Below, one piece after another: positions 18,277 to 27,343 of a stretch of DNA of 64,000 nt (position 1 is the stretch's first letter; every line of letters starts with the position of its first letter). A model generated the notes under the pieces. That model saw only the letters and a list, made by a program, of their open reading frames with translations. It made no database searches and was not told the DNA's origin. Source of the DNA: Filifactor villosus (lineage in GTDB: Bacteria > Bacillota > Clostridia > Peptostreptococcales > Filifactoraceae); assembly GCF_042652965.1 (NCBI RefSeq), contig NZ_JBHSHL010000003.1:124001-188000 (forward strand), read 5' to 3'. The position numbers were made by a program, and so were the translations under genes.

Positions 18277-18479
18277 AGGGTCTCCTTATATGATTTTACA
18301 ATTGAAAGGTTGGGCGAACATAAGATTATGCCTGTGTGGACTTTCCGGCCACAGTTTTTCTCCGTTTCTTGCATAAAATACGCTTATAGAGCCAACCCGT
18401 CATTCAAACGGGTATCGGTACGACGGTATATGTTACAAAGGTGTCGTTATCGGAGAGAGTCCATCACAGGAAAGTGGTA

Positions 18480-18593
18480 ATACTATTCTCCAATAGAAGT
18501 ATGGTTATATCTACTTTATGATTACGAACATCCGTGTTATCTTCTGTTGAGCACAGGTTTCGGATATCCGCAGCTCAAATGAATAACGGTATA
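18480..18593 (+). repeat. Family A element in the divergent regulator/sugar-locus gap
   Basis: ATACTATTCTCCAATAGAAG start as in the 1591 copy, ending GAATAACGGTAT. Sits in the 18277-18896 gap, which otherwise holds only the promoter region of the binding-protein gene. Confidence 0.7.
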
Positions 18594-18833
18594 AAATACT
18601 TCTTGAACAGCTTTTTTTGAGCATCTTGGCGTATGTTCAGGGAAAAAGCGGGAACCGTTTATCTCTTTGAGCATCTGTCGTATGGGCATGGATAAATCCG
18701 AAAACACGAGAGGAAGTTCTTTTTTGGAAATATGTGACATTTCCTTAAAAAGAGTATAAAGAACTTTGAGACGAAAAGCAAGAATAATAAAAAATCGGTC
18801 AATATTGTGATAGGAATATGTTTTCCGAAATAG

Positions 18834-18839
18834 TATAAT
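18834..18839 (+). promoter_or_regulatory. -10 element of the sugar-locus promoter
   Basis: TATAAT with no recognisable -35 at 17 bases (TAGGAA), about 57 bases before the binding-protein start. Suggests activator-dependent transcription. Confidence 0.5.
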
Positions 18840-18896
18840 AAAAACACAACAACAAATGGCAGGTATACAATACAAATTTTTTGGAGGTGGATTTTT

Positions 18897-20276
18897 ATGA
18901 AAATGATGAAAAAAGCCGCAACGCTGGCCTTGAGTGCCGCGATGATATTTTCGCTCGTTGCCTGTGGCGGTGGAGCTGAAAAAACGACAACCGAATCGGC
19001 AGAACCTACGGAGAGCACTCAAGAGGGGGGTGCGATGAGTTTTGAAGGAAAGACCCTGAAGGTAGCGGGTTTGGACGGCGGTTACGGCACCGAAGGTTGG
19101 AAGGCTGTAATTGCGGCATTTGAATCAAAGACGGGTGCAAAGGTGGAGTCGACCTTTGAGAAGAACATCGCCGATGTGCTTCGTCCCCAGATCCAGGCAG
19201 GCAATTCTCCCGATGTCATCTATATGTCGATTGGCGGAGAAGGAGGGTTGACCGAGACCATGATTAAGGAAAATATGGTCTTGGATATTACGGATGTACT
19301 GGACAAGAAGGTTCCGGGAGAAGAAGTCACGGTAAAAGAAAAAATCATTCCGGGCTTTTTGGATACCTATAACACAAACCCCTACGGAGATGGAAAAACC
19401 TATTTGGCACCTCTTTTCTACACTCCTTGCGGTCTGTTTTACAGCAAGTCGATGATTCCGAGCAAGGACACCTTGCCTGCGACCTTTGCGGAGTTTACCG
19501 AGCTTGGAAAAGCGGCTCAGGCGGATGGAGTAGCTTTGTTTACCTATCCGACCACAGGATATTTTGACAGCTTTATTCCCGCTCTTATCAACGAAGTCGG
19601 CGGACCTGAGCTCTTTAATAAGCTGATGAACTACGATGTCGAGGCTTGGAAGAGTGACGAGGCGAAGGCGGTATTGCAAACGGTAGCGGATCTTGCTCCC
19701 TACCTGCACCCCGACACCGTGTCCAACACGAACATCAAGGATGGATTTAAGAACAATCAACAGTCCGTGATCGACGGAACTTCCATGTTCATCCCCAACG
19801 GTTTCTGGTTGCCCGATGAGATGAAGGAAACAACTCCCGAAGGCTTTGAGTGGGGCTTTATGCCTCTGCCGGCCTACAAAGAAGGCGGAGACCGATACAG
19901 CTTTACCTTCTTCGAGCAGGCATATGTTCCGGCATCTTCGGCCGAGCCCGAGTTGGCAAAAGAATTTGTTGCCTTCCTCTACTCGGATGAAGCGGTAAAA
20001 GCCTTCTACGAGAACGGCGGAGCCGTACAACCGGTTGCAGGCGTTGAAGAAATGATCAGTGATCCGGGACAAAAGGAGATCTACTCCATCTATGCGAGCG
20101 GAGCAAAAGCGGCTATGGGAGGTTTTGTAGCGGCACCTCCGGTAGAAGGAGCAGACATCAAAGCGGCTTTGTACGATACCATCAACTCGGTTATGACCGG
20201 AGATAAGACGGTGGATGACTGGCACAAAGAAGTAGTGAGCACAGTAGAAAAAATTTCAGCTGAACTGAATAAATAA
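18897..20276 (+). CDS. Sugar ABC transporter substrate-binding lipoprotein (probable galacto-/lacto-N-biose)
   Basis: 459 residues. ATG with GGAGGTGG upstream. Lipoprotein signal with lipobox LVAC followed by GGGAEKTT and a Thr/Glu/Ser linker. Mature part is a family 1-type carbohydrate-binding protein (GWKAVIAAFESKTGAKVE; later ADGVALFTYPTTGYF; GFMPLPAY). It binds the disaccharide outside the membrane for the two permeases downstream. It is followed by a terminator that would let more binding protein than permease be made. Substrate assigned from the phosphorylase in the same locus. Confidence 0.88.
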   Translation: MKMMKKAATLALSAAMIFSLVACGGGAEKTTTESAEPTESTQEGGAMSFEGKTLKVAGLDGGYGTEGWKAVIAAFESKTGAKVESTFEKNIADVLRPQIQAGNSPDVIYMSIGGEGGLTETMIKENMVLDITDVLDKKVPGEEVTVKEKIIPGFLDTYNTNPYGDGKTYLAPLFYTPCGLFYSKSMIPSKDTLPATFAEFTELGKAAQADGVALFTYPTTGYFDSFIPALINEVGGPELFNKLMNYDVEAWKSDEAKAVLQTVADLAPYLHPDTVSNTNIKDGFKNNQQSVIDGTSMFIPNGFWLPDEMKETTPEGFEWGFMPLPAYKEGGDRYSFTFFEQAYVPASSAEPELAKEFVAFLYSDEAVKAFYENGGAVQPVAGVEEMISDPGQKEIYSIYASGAKAAMGGFVAAPPVEGADIKAALYDTINSVMTGDKTVDDWHKEVVSTVEKISAELNK

Positions 20277-20292
20277 ACATTGGTTTGGTCGG

Positions 20293-20322
20293 GGCGATGG
20301 GGTTTATCTCCATCGCCTTTTT
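20293..20322 (+). terminator. Rho-independent (leaky?) terminator after the binding-protein gene
   Basis: Perfect 8-base stem GGCGATGG / CCATCGCC, nine-base loop, five T. Its place inside the transport locus suggests partial termination. Confidence 0.8.
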
Positions 20323-20521
20323 ATTAAAGGAGGTATCGCATAACGGCAGAAGCAATTGGGGGGCAAATTTACCTTCCGATACGGATTTCTGCTTAAAACA
20401 GCGAGCCGGATGGATTGTCTATCACAAAAAATTGTTTTATACTGTTATCCGTTTACCGTGTCCGGTTATTCGGAGCATTTTCTGACACGGGACTCGGATA
20501 TAGATTCAAAAACGTAGTATT

Positions 20522-20667
20522 AGGGCAATGCCGCACAAAGGCAAAATTTTGATTTTCTTATGGATTTGTAAAAAATAGAATTCTGTCAAATCAATGCTTT
20601 TAAGAAATTCAGCATCCCTTTAAAAGTGATGTTACGATAATTTTTTGAACTATGCGGTGTTTCTTTA
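20522..20667 (+). repeat. Family B MITE-like element
   Basis: Begins AGGGCAATGCCGCACAAAG and ends TATGCGGTGTTTCTTTA, giving imperfect terminal inverted repeats. The interior is shared in reverse with the copy at 62072 (TAAGAAAATCAATATTTTGC, TTCTTAAAAACATTGATTT). Confidence 0.8.
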
Positions 20668-20743
20668 GTTCCGTTTGCACTTTCCTATAAATGGCGATTT
20701 ATGGTTATACATTCCATAAACCCGACATAGTAATATTAAGGTT

Positions 20744-20857
20744 TATATTGTTCTGCCTTCGGGTTATGGATATAAACGATGTGTAACTCATAGAAGATAA
20801 AACGAAGTTTTGCGGTTGCAGAATAAATATATCCATACTTCTATGAAAAATAGTATC
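20744..20857 (-). repeat. Family A element
   Basis: TGGATATAAACGATGTGTAACTC near the left end and CATACTTCTATGAAAAATAGTAT at the right. With the family B copy just before it, it fills most of the 690-base gap between binding protein and first permease. Confidence 0.65.
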
Positions 20858-20964
20858 AGTATAAGTGCTTACGGTGACAAGTCACGGATAGAACAATGTA
20901 GACAGATCTCGGCATCAAAGCTCACACCATGCGGTATTGACAAAAGAAAGGACAGGTATCGGAT

Positions 20965-21855
20965 ATGAAAAGCAAAGGAAGAAGCATATTCATTACAGTA
21001 TGCGTTGTTCCCGCGATGTTGTTATACCTTTTGTTCATGGTTTATCCCACCATTTCGATTTTTACGATGAGTTTGTTTAAGTGGGGAGGACTTTCTGCGA
21101 ATAAGAAATTCGTCGGACTCAACAATTTTAAGTTTTTGCTCGAGGACAGATATTTTTTGAGAGCCTTTCAAAACAGCGTGTTTTTGATTGTCTTTGTCAC
21201 GATCTTTACCATCGTTTTTGCCATCTTCTTTGCGAGCGTACTTTCGAGAGAAAACCTCAAGGGTCAAAACTTTTTCCGTATTATTTTCTACATTCCCAAT
21301 ATTCTCTCCATCTCGGTGGTCGCTTCGATCTTCTCGGCAATCTACGAGCCTCAAAAGGGGTTGTTAAACGGTTTTTTTCGTCTGTTTTATGCGGATACAT
21401 GGACAAATATTCAGTTTACGGGAAGCAGGCAGCTGGTGATCTACTCAATCGCTTTTGCACTGATCTGGCAGGCGATCGGTTACTATATGGTCATGTATAT
21501 GTCGACAATGTCCCAGATCCCCAAGCAACTCTATGAGGCTTCGGACCTCGACGGAGCGGGAAGAATAAGACAGTTTTTTGATGTGACCCTTCCCTTATCA
21601 TGGGATACGGTAAGGACGACTCTGACCTTCTACGTCATATCCAATATCAACATCTCGTTTCAACTTGTGACGATCATGACACAGGGAGGTCCTGACGGTG
21701 CGTCTCACGTTTTCCTCAGTTATATGTATAATCAGGCCTATACCAATTCGAGCTATGGCTACGGGCTGGCGATCGGCGTTGTGGTATTTGTATTTGCCTT
21801 GGGTCTTTCGGCCGTGATCAACCGTATCACCAAGAGAGACATCATTCAGTACTAG
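20965..21855 (+). CDS. Sugar ABC transporter permease (MalF/UgpA type)
   Basis: 296 residues, six predicted membrane helices. The cytoplasmic EAA loop reads LYEASDLDGAGRIRQFFDVTLP near residue 195, the contact site for the ATPase. ATG preceded by GGACAGGTATCGGAT, a weak ribosome site. Forms the membrane channel with the next gene product. Energised most likely by the MsmK-like ATPase at 26228. Confidence 0.9.
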   Translation: MKSKGRSIFITVCVVPAMLLYLLFMVYPTISIFTMSLFKWGGLSANKKFVGLNNFKFLLEDRYFLRAFQNSVFLIVFVTIFTIVFAIFFASVLSRENLKGQNFFRIIFYIPNILSISVVASIFSAIYEPQKGLLNGFFRLFYADTWTNIQFTGSRQLVIYSIAFALIWQAIGYYMVMYMSTMSQIPKQLYEASDLDGAGRIRQFFDVTLPLSWDTVRTTLTFYVISNINISFQLVTIMTQGGPDGASHVFLSYMYNQAYTNSSYGYGLAIGVVVFVFALGLSAVINRITKRDIIQY

Positions 21856-21865
21856 GAGGTGGAAC

Positions 21866-22726
21866 ATGGATAAACGTACAAACAGACTCTACAAGGTCTT
21901 CATCTACCTTTGCCTCGTTCTGCTGGCGGTGTCCATCATTGTGCCGGTAGCGTGGGTGTTCCTTTCATCTCTGAAGGCGAATTCCGAGTTTCAGGGCAAT
22001 CCGTGGGCAGTTCCGTCCTCTCTTCAGTGGGGCAATTATGTGAGAGCGTGGAAGGATGCAAAAATGGGGGATTATTTCTTTAACTCGGTCCTTACTACCT
22101 CTTTGGGGCTCTTTATTCTTCTTATGGTTGCAGTCCCTTGCTCTTATGCACTTTCCCGTATGGAGTTCAAGGGGAAGGGGCTTATCGTCAGACTGCTTCG
22201 TTCCGGTCTCTTTGTCAACATCTCTTACATCGTTATACCGATTTTTTTGATGTTGCTCGATTGGAACAGGGCTTTTAAGAAGCCGCTCTTTACCGATAAT
22301 CTGGTAGTCTTAGCAGTCATTTATGCGGCAACCGCGATCCCGTTTACCGTCTATTTGCTTTCCAACTACTTCAGAACGATCGCCAAAACCTATGAGGAAG
22401 CGGCCTATATCGACGGAGCGGGGTATTTTCGAACGATGACGGATATCATGATCCCGATGGCCAAGCCCAGCATCATCACCGTCATCCTCTTTAACTTCCT
22501 TGCCTTTTGGAATGAGTATATTATGGCACTTACCATTTTGACCGACCCTGCGAAGAGGACTCTTCCCGTAGGACTGGTCAATTTGATGAATGCACAGAGG
22601 GCGGCAGCCAACTACGGTCCTATGTACGCGGGTCTTGTACTTGTAATGCTGCCTACGTTGATCCTCTACATCCTGGTACAGAAAAGGTTGACCGAAGCGA
22701 TGACGGTAGGAGGAGATAAGGGCTAG
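21866..22726 (+). CDS. Sugar ABC transporter permease (MalG/UgpE type)
   Basis: 286 residues, six membrane helices, EAA loop YEEAAYIDGAGYFRTMTDIMIP near residue 175. Starts ten bases after the first permease stop, with AGGAGGTGG upstream. Partner of the first permease. Confidence 0.92.
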   Translation: MDKRTNRLYKVFIYLCLVLLAVSIIVPVAWVFLSSLKANSEFQGNPWAVPSSLQWGNYVRAWKDAKMGDYFFNSVLTTSLGLFILLMVAVPCSYALSRMEFKGKGLIVRLLRSGLFVNISYIVIPIFLMLLDWNRAFKKPLFTDNLVVLAVIYAATAIPFTVYLLSNYFRTIAKTYEEAAYIDGAGYFRTMTDIMIPMAKPSIITVILFNFLAFWNEYIMALTILTDPAKRTLPVGLVNLMNAQRAAANYGPMYAGLVLVMLPTLILYILVQKRLTEAMTVGGDKG

Positions 22727-22735
22727 AGAGGATTT

Positions 22736-22849
22736 ATACTATTATTCATTTAAGTTATGAATAGCAGCAACCTGTACTCAACGGAAGATAACACGGATGC
22801 TCCCGGTTATAAAGTAGATATAACCACATTTCTATTGGACAATAGTATA
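22736..22849 (-). repeat. Family A element inside the sugar operon
   Basis: Occupies nearly all the space between permease stop and the phosphorylase start. Ends ATACTATTATTC and GGACAATAGTAT. Must be transcribed with the operon, where it would form a long hairpin. Confidence 0.75.
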
Positions 22850-22907
22850 AGCGTTGAGATGGAACATTTGAACAACCCGATATCAAAACGGATGAAGGAG
22901 ATGTATT

Positions 22908-25067
22908 ATGCACAAGAAGATAGGGCGGTTGACCCTGCCCAGTGAAGAACATTTTTTGGAGCAGACCAAGGAGGTGATGGAGAAGTTGGGAGCCGATGCC
23001 CTCCGCGATTCCGACGGTACAAAGCTTCCCGATGAAGTCAAAGATTTGGATGCCAAGATCTATACCACCTACTTTGTCGCAAGGGGCGACAATGCGTTTG
23101 CGAAGGCACATATGGATGAGTGCCAGCATTTTTACCTGATGACCGAGCACCATACGGCGATTGGCGAGAATATTTGTATTCCGCTTATGAAGGGATATTT
23201 TGCCGAGCAGGTCAAGGTGGACGATGACCACGACCCCAAGCGATGGTGGGAAGTGATCGACCGAACGACCAAAGAAGTCGTTCCCGTAACTCATTGGAAG
23301 TGGGACAAACAAAAGGGGCAGGTGGTAATCGAAGCTGCCGAGCCTTTTCACCAATACACTGTGAGCTTTCTCGCCTATGCGATCTGGGATCCCACGCAGA
23401 TGTACAATCATATTACGAATGACTGGGGCGACAAGGAACACGAGATTCCCTTCGATGTCAGGAAGAAGGAAGCTTCCGTCCATGTGGAGAAGGTCTTGGA
23501 GCAATGGCTCAAAGACAATCCCAAGACCGATATTGTCCGTTTTACGACCTTCTTCTATCACTTTACTTTGGTCTTCAACGATGAAGGAAAGGAAAAGTTC
23601 GTCGATTGGTTCGGTTATTCCGGCAGTGTTTCAGTCGAGGCGATGGAAGCCTTTGAGAAGGAGTACGGCTATGCCCTTCGTCCGGAAGACATCGTCGATG
23701 AGGGATATTATAATTCGACTTACCGCATTCCGACCAAGGCCTACCTGGATTACATTGAGTTTCAACAGAAATTTGTCAGTCGCAAGGCAAAGCGCCTGGT
23801 CGATATGGTGCATAAGGCGGGCAAAGAGGCGGTGATGTTCCTCGGGGACAACTGGATAGGCACCGAACCCTATGGACGCTACTTTAAGGATATCGGACTC
23901 GATGGAGTAGTCGGCTCGGTGGGCGACGGTGTGACCTTGCGTATCATTGCGGACATTCCCGATGTGAAGTTTCGGGAGGGAAGGTTCCTGCCCTACTTCT
24001 TCCCAGATACCTTCTATCCCGGAAACGATCCCGTGATCGAGGCGAAGCGGAATTGGACGACGGCAAGGAGAGCCATGGTTCGACGCCCTCTCGACCGCAT
24101 CGGTTACGGAGGCTACCTCTCGCTTGCCTATCAGTTTCCCGAGTTTATAGACTATATCGCCCGTGTCGCCGATGAGTTTCGAGAAATCTATGATAAGATT
24201 GCGGACGAAACACCCTATTCTTCCATGAAGGTTGCAGTGCTAAACTGCTGGGGAGAGCTTCGAAGCTGGCAGCCTTACACCGTGGCACACGGAAAATGGT
24301 ATCATCTCGCTTATTCCTATATGGGGTTGATGGAGGCACTGAGCGGAATGGATGTGCAGGTATCTTTTATCAACTTCGAGGATGTGAAACGGGGTATTGA
24401 TCCCGCCATTGACGTCATCATCAATGCGGGAGATGCCTATACCGCATTCAGCGGTGGAGAAGCCTTTGCACAGGAGAAGGTCGTAGCCGAGCTTCGACGT
24501 TTCGTGTACGAGGGAGGAGGTTTTATCGGTGTCGGTGAGCCTTCCGCCTTTCAGAGAGAAGGCAAGTTTTTTCAACTCTCCGACATCTTGGGAGTCGACA
24601 AGGAGGTAGGCTTCTCTCAAAGCCACAACAAGTACCACGACAAGCAGAGTGACTCCCACTTCGTAACCGAAGAGATCGGAGGCAACTTGGACTTCGGAAG
24701 AGGAATGCCTTGTATCTACGCCTTGAGTGAGGATACGAAGATCTTGAACTACAAGGATCACACCGTGAACTTGGCGGTACATGATTATGGAAGAGGAAGG
24801 GGAGCTTATATCAGCGGAATGCCGTATTCTCTCGAGAATACGAGAATGCTCAAGAGACTCCTGCACCATGTGAGCCACAGAGAGGACAGTCTCAAGCGTT
24901 ACTATGCGAGGGACTGCCGTGTAGAGGTCGTCGGGTTTCCCGAAAGAGGAGAACTTTTGGTGCTCAACAATAGTGGAGATAAGGTCAAGACGGAGGTCTA
25001 CGGAAGAGAAAAAACCTATACGGCAGATCTGGAACCGAACGGAATCGTTTGGTTGAAGGAGGAATAA
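22908..25067 (+). CDS. lnpA: 1,3-beta-galactosyl-N-acetylhexosamine phosphorylase (GH112)
   Basis: 719 residues, close to known GH112 enzymes. ATG with AAGGAGATGTATT. The whole sequence has the family character: an N-terminal GRLTLPSEE segment, a TIM-barrel-like first half (VVPVTHWKWDKQKG, FGYSG, DNWIGTEPYGRYF), a central dimerisation part and a C-terminal beta domain. It cleaves galacto-N-biose (from mucin core 1) or lacto-N-biose (from milk oligosaccharides) with phosphate to galactose-1-phosphate plus GalNAc or GlcNAc, in the cytoplasm. Downstream GalNAc-type genes (AgaS, LacC, LacD) favour galacto-N-biose as the main substrate. Gal-1-P-processing genes are not in the window. Confidence 0.93.
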   Translation: MHKKIGRLTLPSEEHFLEQTKEVMEKLGADALRDSDGTKLPDEVKDLDAKIYTTYFVARGDNAFAKAHMDECQHFYLMTEHHTAIGENICIPLMKGYFAEQVKVDDDHDPKRWWEVIDRTTKEVVPVTHWKWDKQKGQVVIEAAEPFHQYTVSFLAYAIWDPTQMYNHITNDWGDKEHEIPFDVRKKEASVHVEKVLEQWLKDNPKTDIVRFTTFFYHFTLVFNDEGKEKFVDWFGYSGSVSVEAMEAFEKEYGYALRPEDIVDEGYYNSTYRIPTKAYLDYIEFQQKFVSRKAKRLVDMVHKAGKEAVMFLGDNWIGTEPYGRYFKDIGLDGVVGSVGDGVTLRIIADIPDVKFREGRFLPYFFPDTFYPGNDPVIEAKRNWTTARRAMVRRPLDRIGYGGYLSLAYQFPEFIDYIARVADEFREIYDKIADETPYSSMKVAVLNCWGELRSWQPYTVAHGKWYHLAYSYMGLMEALSGMDVQVSFINFEDVKRGIDPAIDVIINAGDAYTAFSGGEAFAQEKVVAELRRFVYEGGGFIGVGEPSAFQREGKFFQLSDILGVDKEVGFSQSHNKYHDKQSDSHFVTEEIGGNLDFGRGMPCIYALSEDTKILNYKDHTVNLAVHDYGRGRGAYISGMPYSLENTRMLKRLLHHVSHREDSLKRYYARDCRVEVVGFPERGELLVLNNSGDKVKTEVYGREKTYTADLEPNGIVWLKEE

Positions 25068-25072
25068 AGATT

Positions 25073-25252
25073 ATGGATATATATGCAAAAAAGAAACGAA
25101 AGAGGATACTCATGGCACTGGCCTTCCTTGTGGGCGTTGCCTTGCAGGTCGCAGGACAGAGAAGAGAAGGCTATGAGGGTCTGCTGATCCAACTCCTATC
25201 CCTCGTCATCCTTCTTGTCGATCTGTATATATACAACAGACAGTATCGCTAG
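25073..25252 (+). CDS. Small membrane protein of the galacto-/lacto-N-biose operon
   Basis: 59 residues. ATG at 25073 with AAGGAGGAATAAAGATT, which overlaps the end of the phosphorylase gene. A basic start (KKKRKR) is followed by two hydrophobic helices separated by GQRREGYEG. I know of similar short proteins beside such phosphorylases in other Firmicutes but not of a function. Possibly a transporter accessory. Confidence 0.75.
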   Translation: MDIYAKKKRKRILMALAFLVGVALQVAGQRREGYEGLLIQLLSLVILLVDLYIYNRQYR

Positions 25253-25261
25253 GAGGATGAA

Positions 25262-26218
25262 ATGCGCTTTTTAGGAATAGATGGCGGAGGAACCAAGACG
25301 GCTTTTCTCCTTGCGGATGAGCATGGATGTGTCCTTGCAAGTGCCGAACGCGGGACCATTCATATTCGACAAGTCGACATCGCGGAGTTTGAAGCCAGAA
25401 TCCGTTCGGGGTTGGAAGAACTTTCGAGACAAACGGGAGAAGAAGTAAGACCCGATAACAGCTTTATCGCCATTCCCGGATACGGGGAGTTTCAGGAGGA
25501 GATATCCGGCTTCGAGGCCGTCCTCAAGAGGATCTTCGGCTCCTGCCCTTTTCAAATGGGAAACGACAGTGTGGCAGGCTGGGCGGCAATGGGTACAAGA
25601 CCGGGAGTCAACCTTGTGATGGGTACGGGCTCGATCGCTTACGGCAGAGACGCAAAGGGAAACGAGGCCAGGACGGGCGGTTGGGGCCCCTTTTGCGGGG
25701 ATGAGGGCTCGGCCTACTGGCTGGGCAAAAAGACCATAGAAATTTTTTCCAAGCAATCCGACGGCCGTCTTCCCGCAGGAGAACTCCATCGTATTGTCAG
25801 AGAGGAACTCAAGTTGGGCAATGACTTCGACATCATCGACTATGTAACCTTGGAACTCGGTGGTGACCGCACTGCGATTGCAGCCCTGTCCATCCTGCTC
25901 TATCGGGCGGCGGAGGCGGGAGATGAGGATGCAATCGCTTCTTATGCACAGGCCGCAAAGGAAGGGGCGGCTGCCGTGCGTGCCGTTGTTCGGAAGTTGG
26001 AGTTTTGCGAAGGAGAGAGTGTTTATGTCGGCTGTTCGGGGGGAGTTTTTCGAGCGGGAAGATGGGTAACGGAGCCTTTGAGAGAATATTTGTCAGATCT
26101 TTCGGGTATAAGGTTTAGAGATGCACGGATGAGCCCTGCCAAAGGAGCGGCGCTGATGGCGTGCAGGCAGCATGGAATCGAGATCACACGGGAAGTTCTT
26201 GAAGAATGGGAGAGATAG
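25262..26218 (+). CDS. BadF/BadG-type N-acetylhexosamine kinase
   Basis: 318 residues. ATG with AGGAGGATGAA. ASKHA-fold kinase: phosphate-1 loop LGIDGGGTKTAF at the start, NDSVAGWAAMG near 100, VMGTGSIAYG near 120, and GGWGPFCGDEGSAYWLGK near 145. This is the layout of N-acetylglucosamine kinases of the BadF/BadG/BcrA/BcrD family. In this locus it probably phosphorylates GalNAc and/or GlcNAc released by the phosphorylase at the 6 position, since NagA and AgaS follow. It replaces the NahK-type kinase of bifidobacteria, which acts at position 1. Confidence 0.85.
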   Translation: MRFLGIDGGGTKTAFLLADEHGCVLASAERGTIHIRQVDIAEFEARIRSGLEELSRQTGEEVRPDNSFIAIPGYGEFQEEISGFEAVLKRIFGSCPFQMGNDSVAGWAAMGTRPGVNLVMGTGSIAYGRDAKGNEARTGGWGPFCGDEGSAYWLGKKTIEIFSKQSDGRLPAGELHRIVREELKLGNDFDIIDYVTLELGGDRTAIAALSILLYRAAEAGDEDAIASYAQAAKEGAAAVRAVVRKLEFCEGESVYVGCSGGVFRAGRWVTEPLREYLSDLSGIRFRDARMSPAKGAALMACRQHGIEITREVLEEWER

Positions 26219-26227
26219 GAGAATATA

Positions 26228-27343
26228 ATGGCAAGTGTGAGTTTTGAACAAGTATACAAGATTTATGACGGCGGTGTGGAGGCGGTCAAAGACTTCAACC
26301 TCGAGATTGCCGATAAAGAATTTGTGGTTTTTGTAGGACCCTCCGGCTGCGGAAAATCGACCACCCTTCGTATGGTAGCCGGCTTAGAGAGTATCAGCAG
26401 GGGCAGGATCAGTATCGACGGGCTCGTCGTCAACGATATGGAGCCTAAGGACAGGGATATTGCCATGGTGTTTCAGAACTATGCCCTGTATCCGCATATG
26501 ACGGTCAGGGACAATATGAGCTATGCCCTTCGTTTGAAGAAGACGCCTCAGGCGGAGATCGACAAAAAAGTCAAGGAGGCGGCACAGATTCTCGGACTGG
26601 AAGAATACCTGGACAGAAAGCCCAAGGCGCTTTCGGGAGGACAGCGACAAAGGGTCGCGCTCGGTCGTGCCATCGTAAGACATCCCAAGGTATTTTTGAT
26701 GGATGAGCCTTTGTCCAACTTGGATGCGAAGCTGAGGGTACAGACGAGATCGGAGATCATCAAGCTCCACGAAAAGTTGGAGACGACCTTTATCTATGTA
26801 ACCCACGATCAGACTGAGGCGATGACGATGGGAGATCGTATTGTCATTATGAAAGACGGTGTCATCCAACAGGTCGATACCCCTCACAACGTCTACTTCT
26901 ATCCCGCCAATATGTTCGTAGCCGGCTTTATCGGTTCTCCGCAGATGAACCTTGTCGATGTGAAGGTAAGCAAAAAAGGAGGCTCTTATACCGTGGACTT
27001 TTTGGGATATGAGCTGGCTCTTCCTCAAGAGAAGGGAGAGCTGTTGGAGAAGAGGGGTAAACTCAACCGAACCGTGGTAATGGGGGTTCGTCCCGAACAT
27101 ATGTACGATATGCACCGTAAGACGGGTTTGAAGATAGAAGGAAGGGTGGACCTTGTGGAAATGTCGGGATCGGAGAAGTTTCTTCATCTCGAACTTGCAG
27201 GTACCCCTCTTGTTGCAAAGGTGGCATCGGACAATCCGATTCGGGGCAAGGAAGACATCAGCCTGTATCTCGATGAGGACAAACTCCACTTCTTCGACAA
27301 GGAGAGCAAGAACAACCTTATGCTCGGGGAGAACTCGCTATGA
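26228..27343 (+). CDS. msmK: Sugar ABC transporter ATPase (MsmK/UgpC type)
   Basis: 371 residues. Walker A GPSGCGKST, signature LSGGQRQR, Walker B VFLMDEPLSNLD, switch His in VTHDQ. The C-terminal about 130 residues form the OB-fold regulatory domain of the maltose-type subfamily (GVRPEHMYD). Such ATPases often serve several sugar permeases. Its ATGA stop overlaps the next start. Confidence 0.93.
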   Translation: MASVSFEQVYKIYDGGVEAVKDFNLEIADKEFVVFVGPSGCGKSTTLRMVAGLESISRGRISIDGLVVNDMEPKDRDIAMVFQNYALYPHMTVRDNMSYALRLKKTPQAEIDKKVKEAAQILGLEEYLDRKPKALSGGQRQRVALGRAIVRHPKVFLMDEPLSNLDAKLRVQTRSEIIKLHEKLETTFIYVTHDQTEAMTMGDRIVIMKDGVIQQVDTPHNVYFYPANMFVAGFIGSPQMNLVDVKVSKKGGSYTVDFLGYELALPQEKGELLEKRGKLNRTVVMGVRPEHMYDMHRKTGLKIEGRVDLVEMSGSEKFLHLELAGTPLVAKVASDNPIRGKEDISLYLDEDKLHFFDKESKNNLMLGENSL

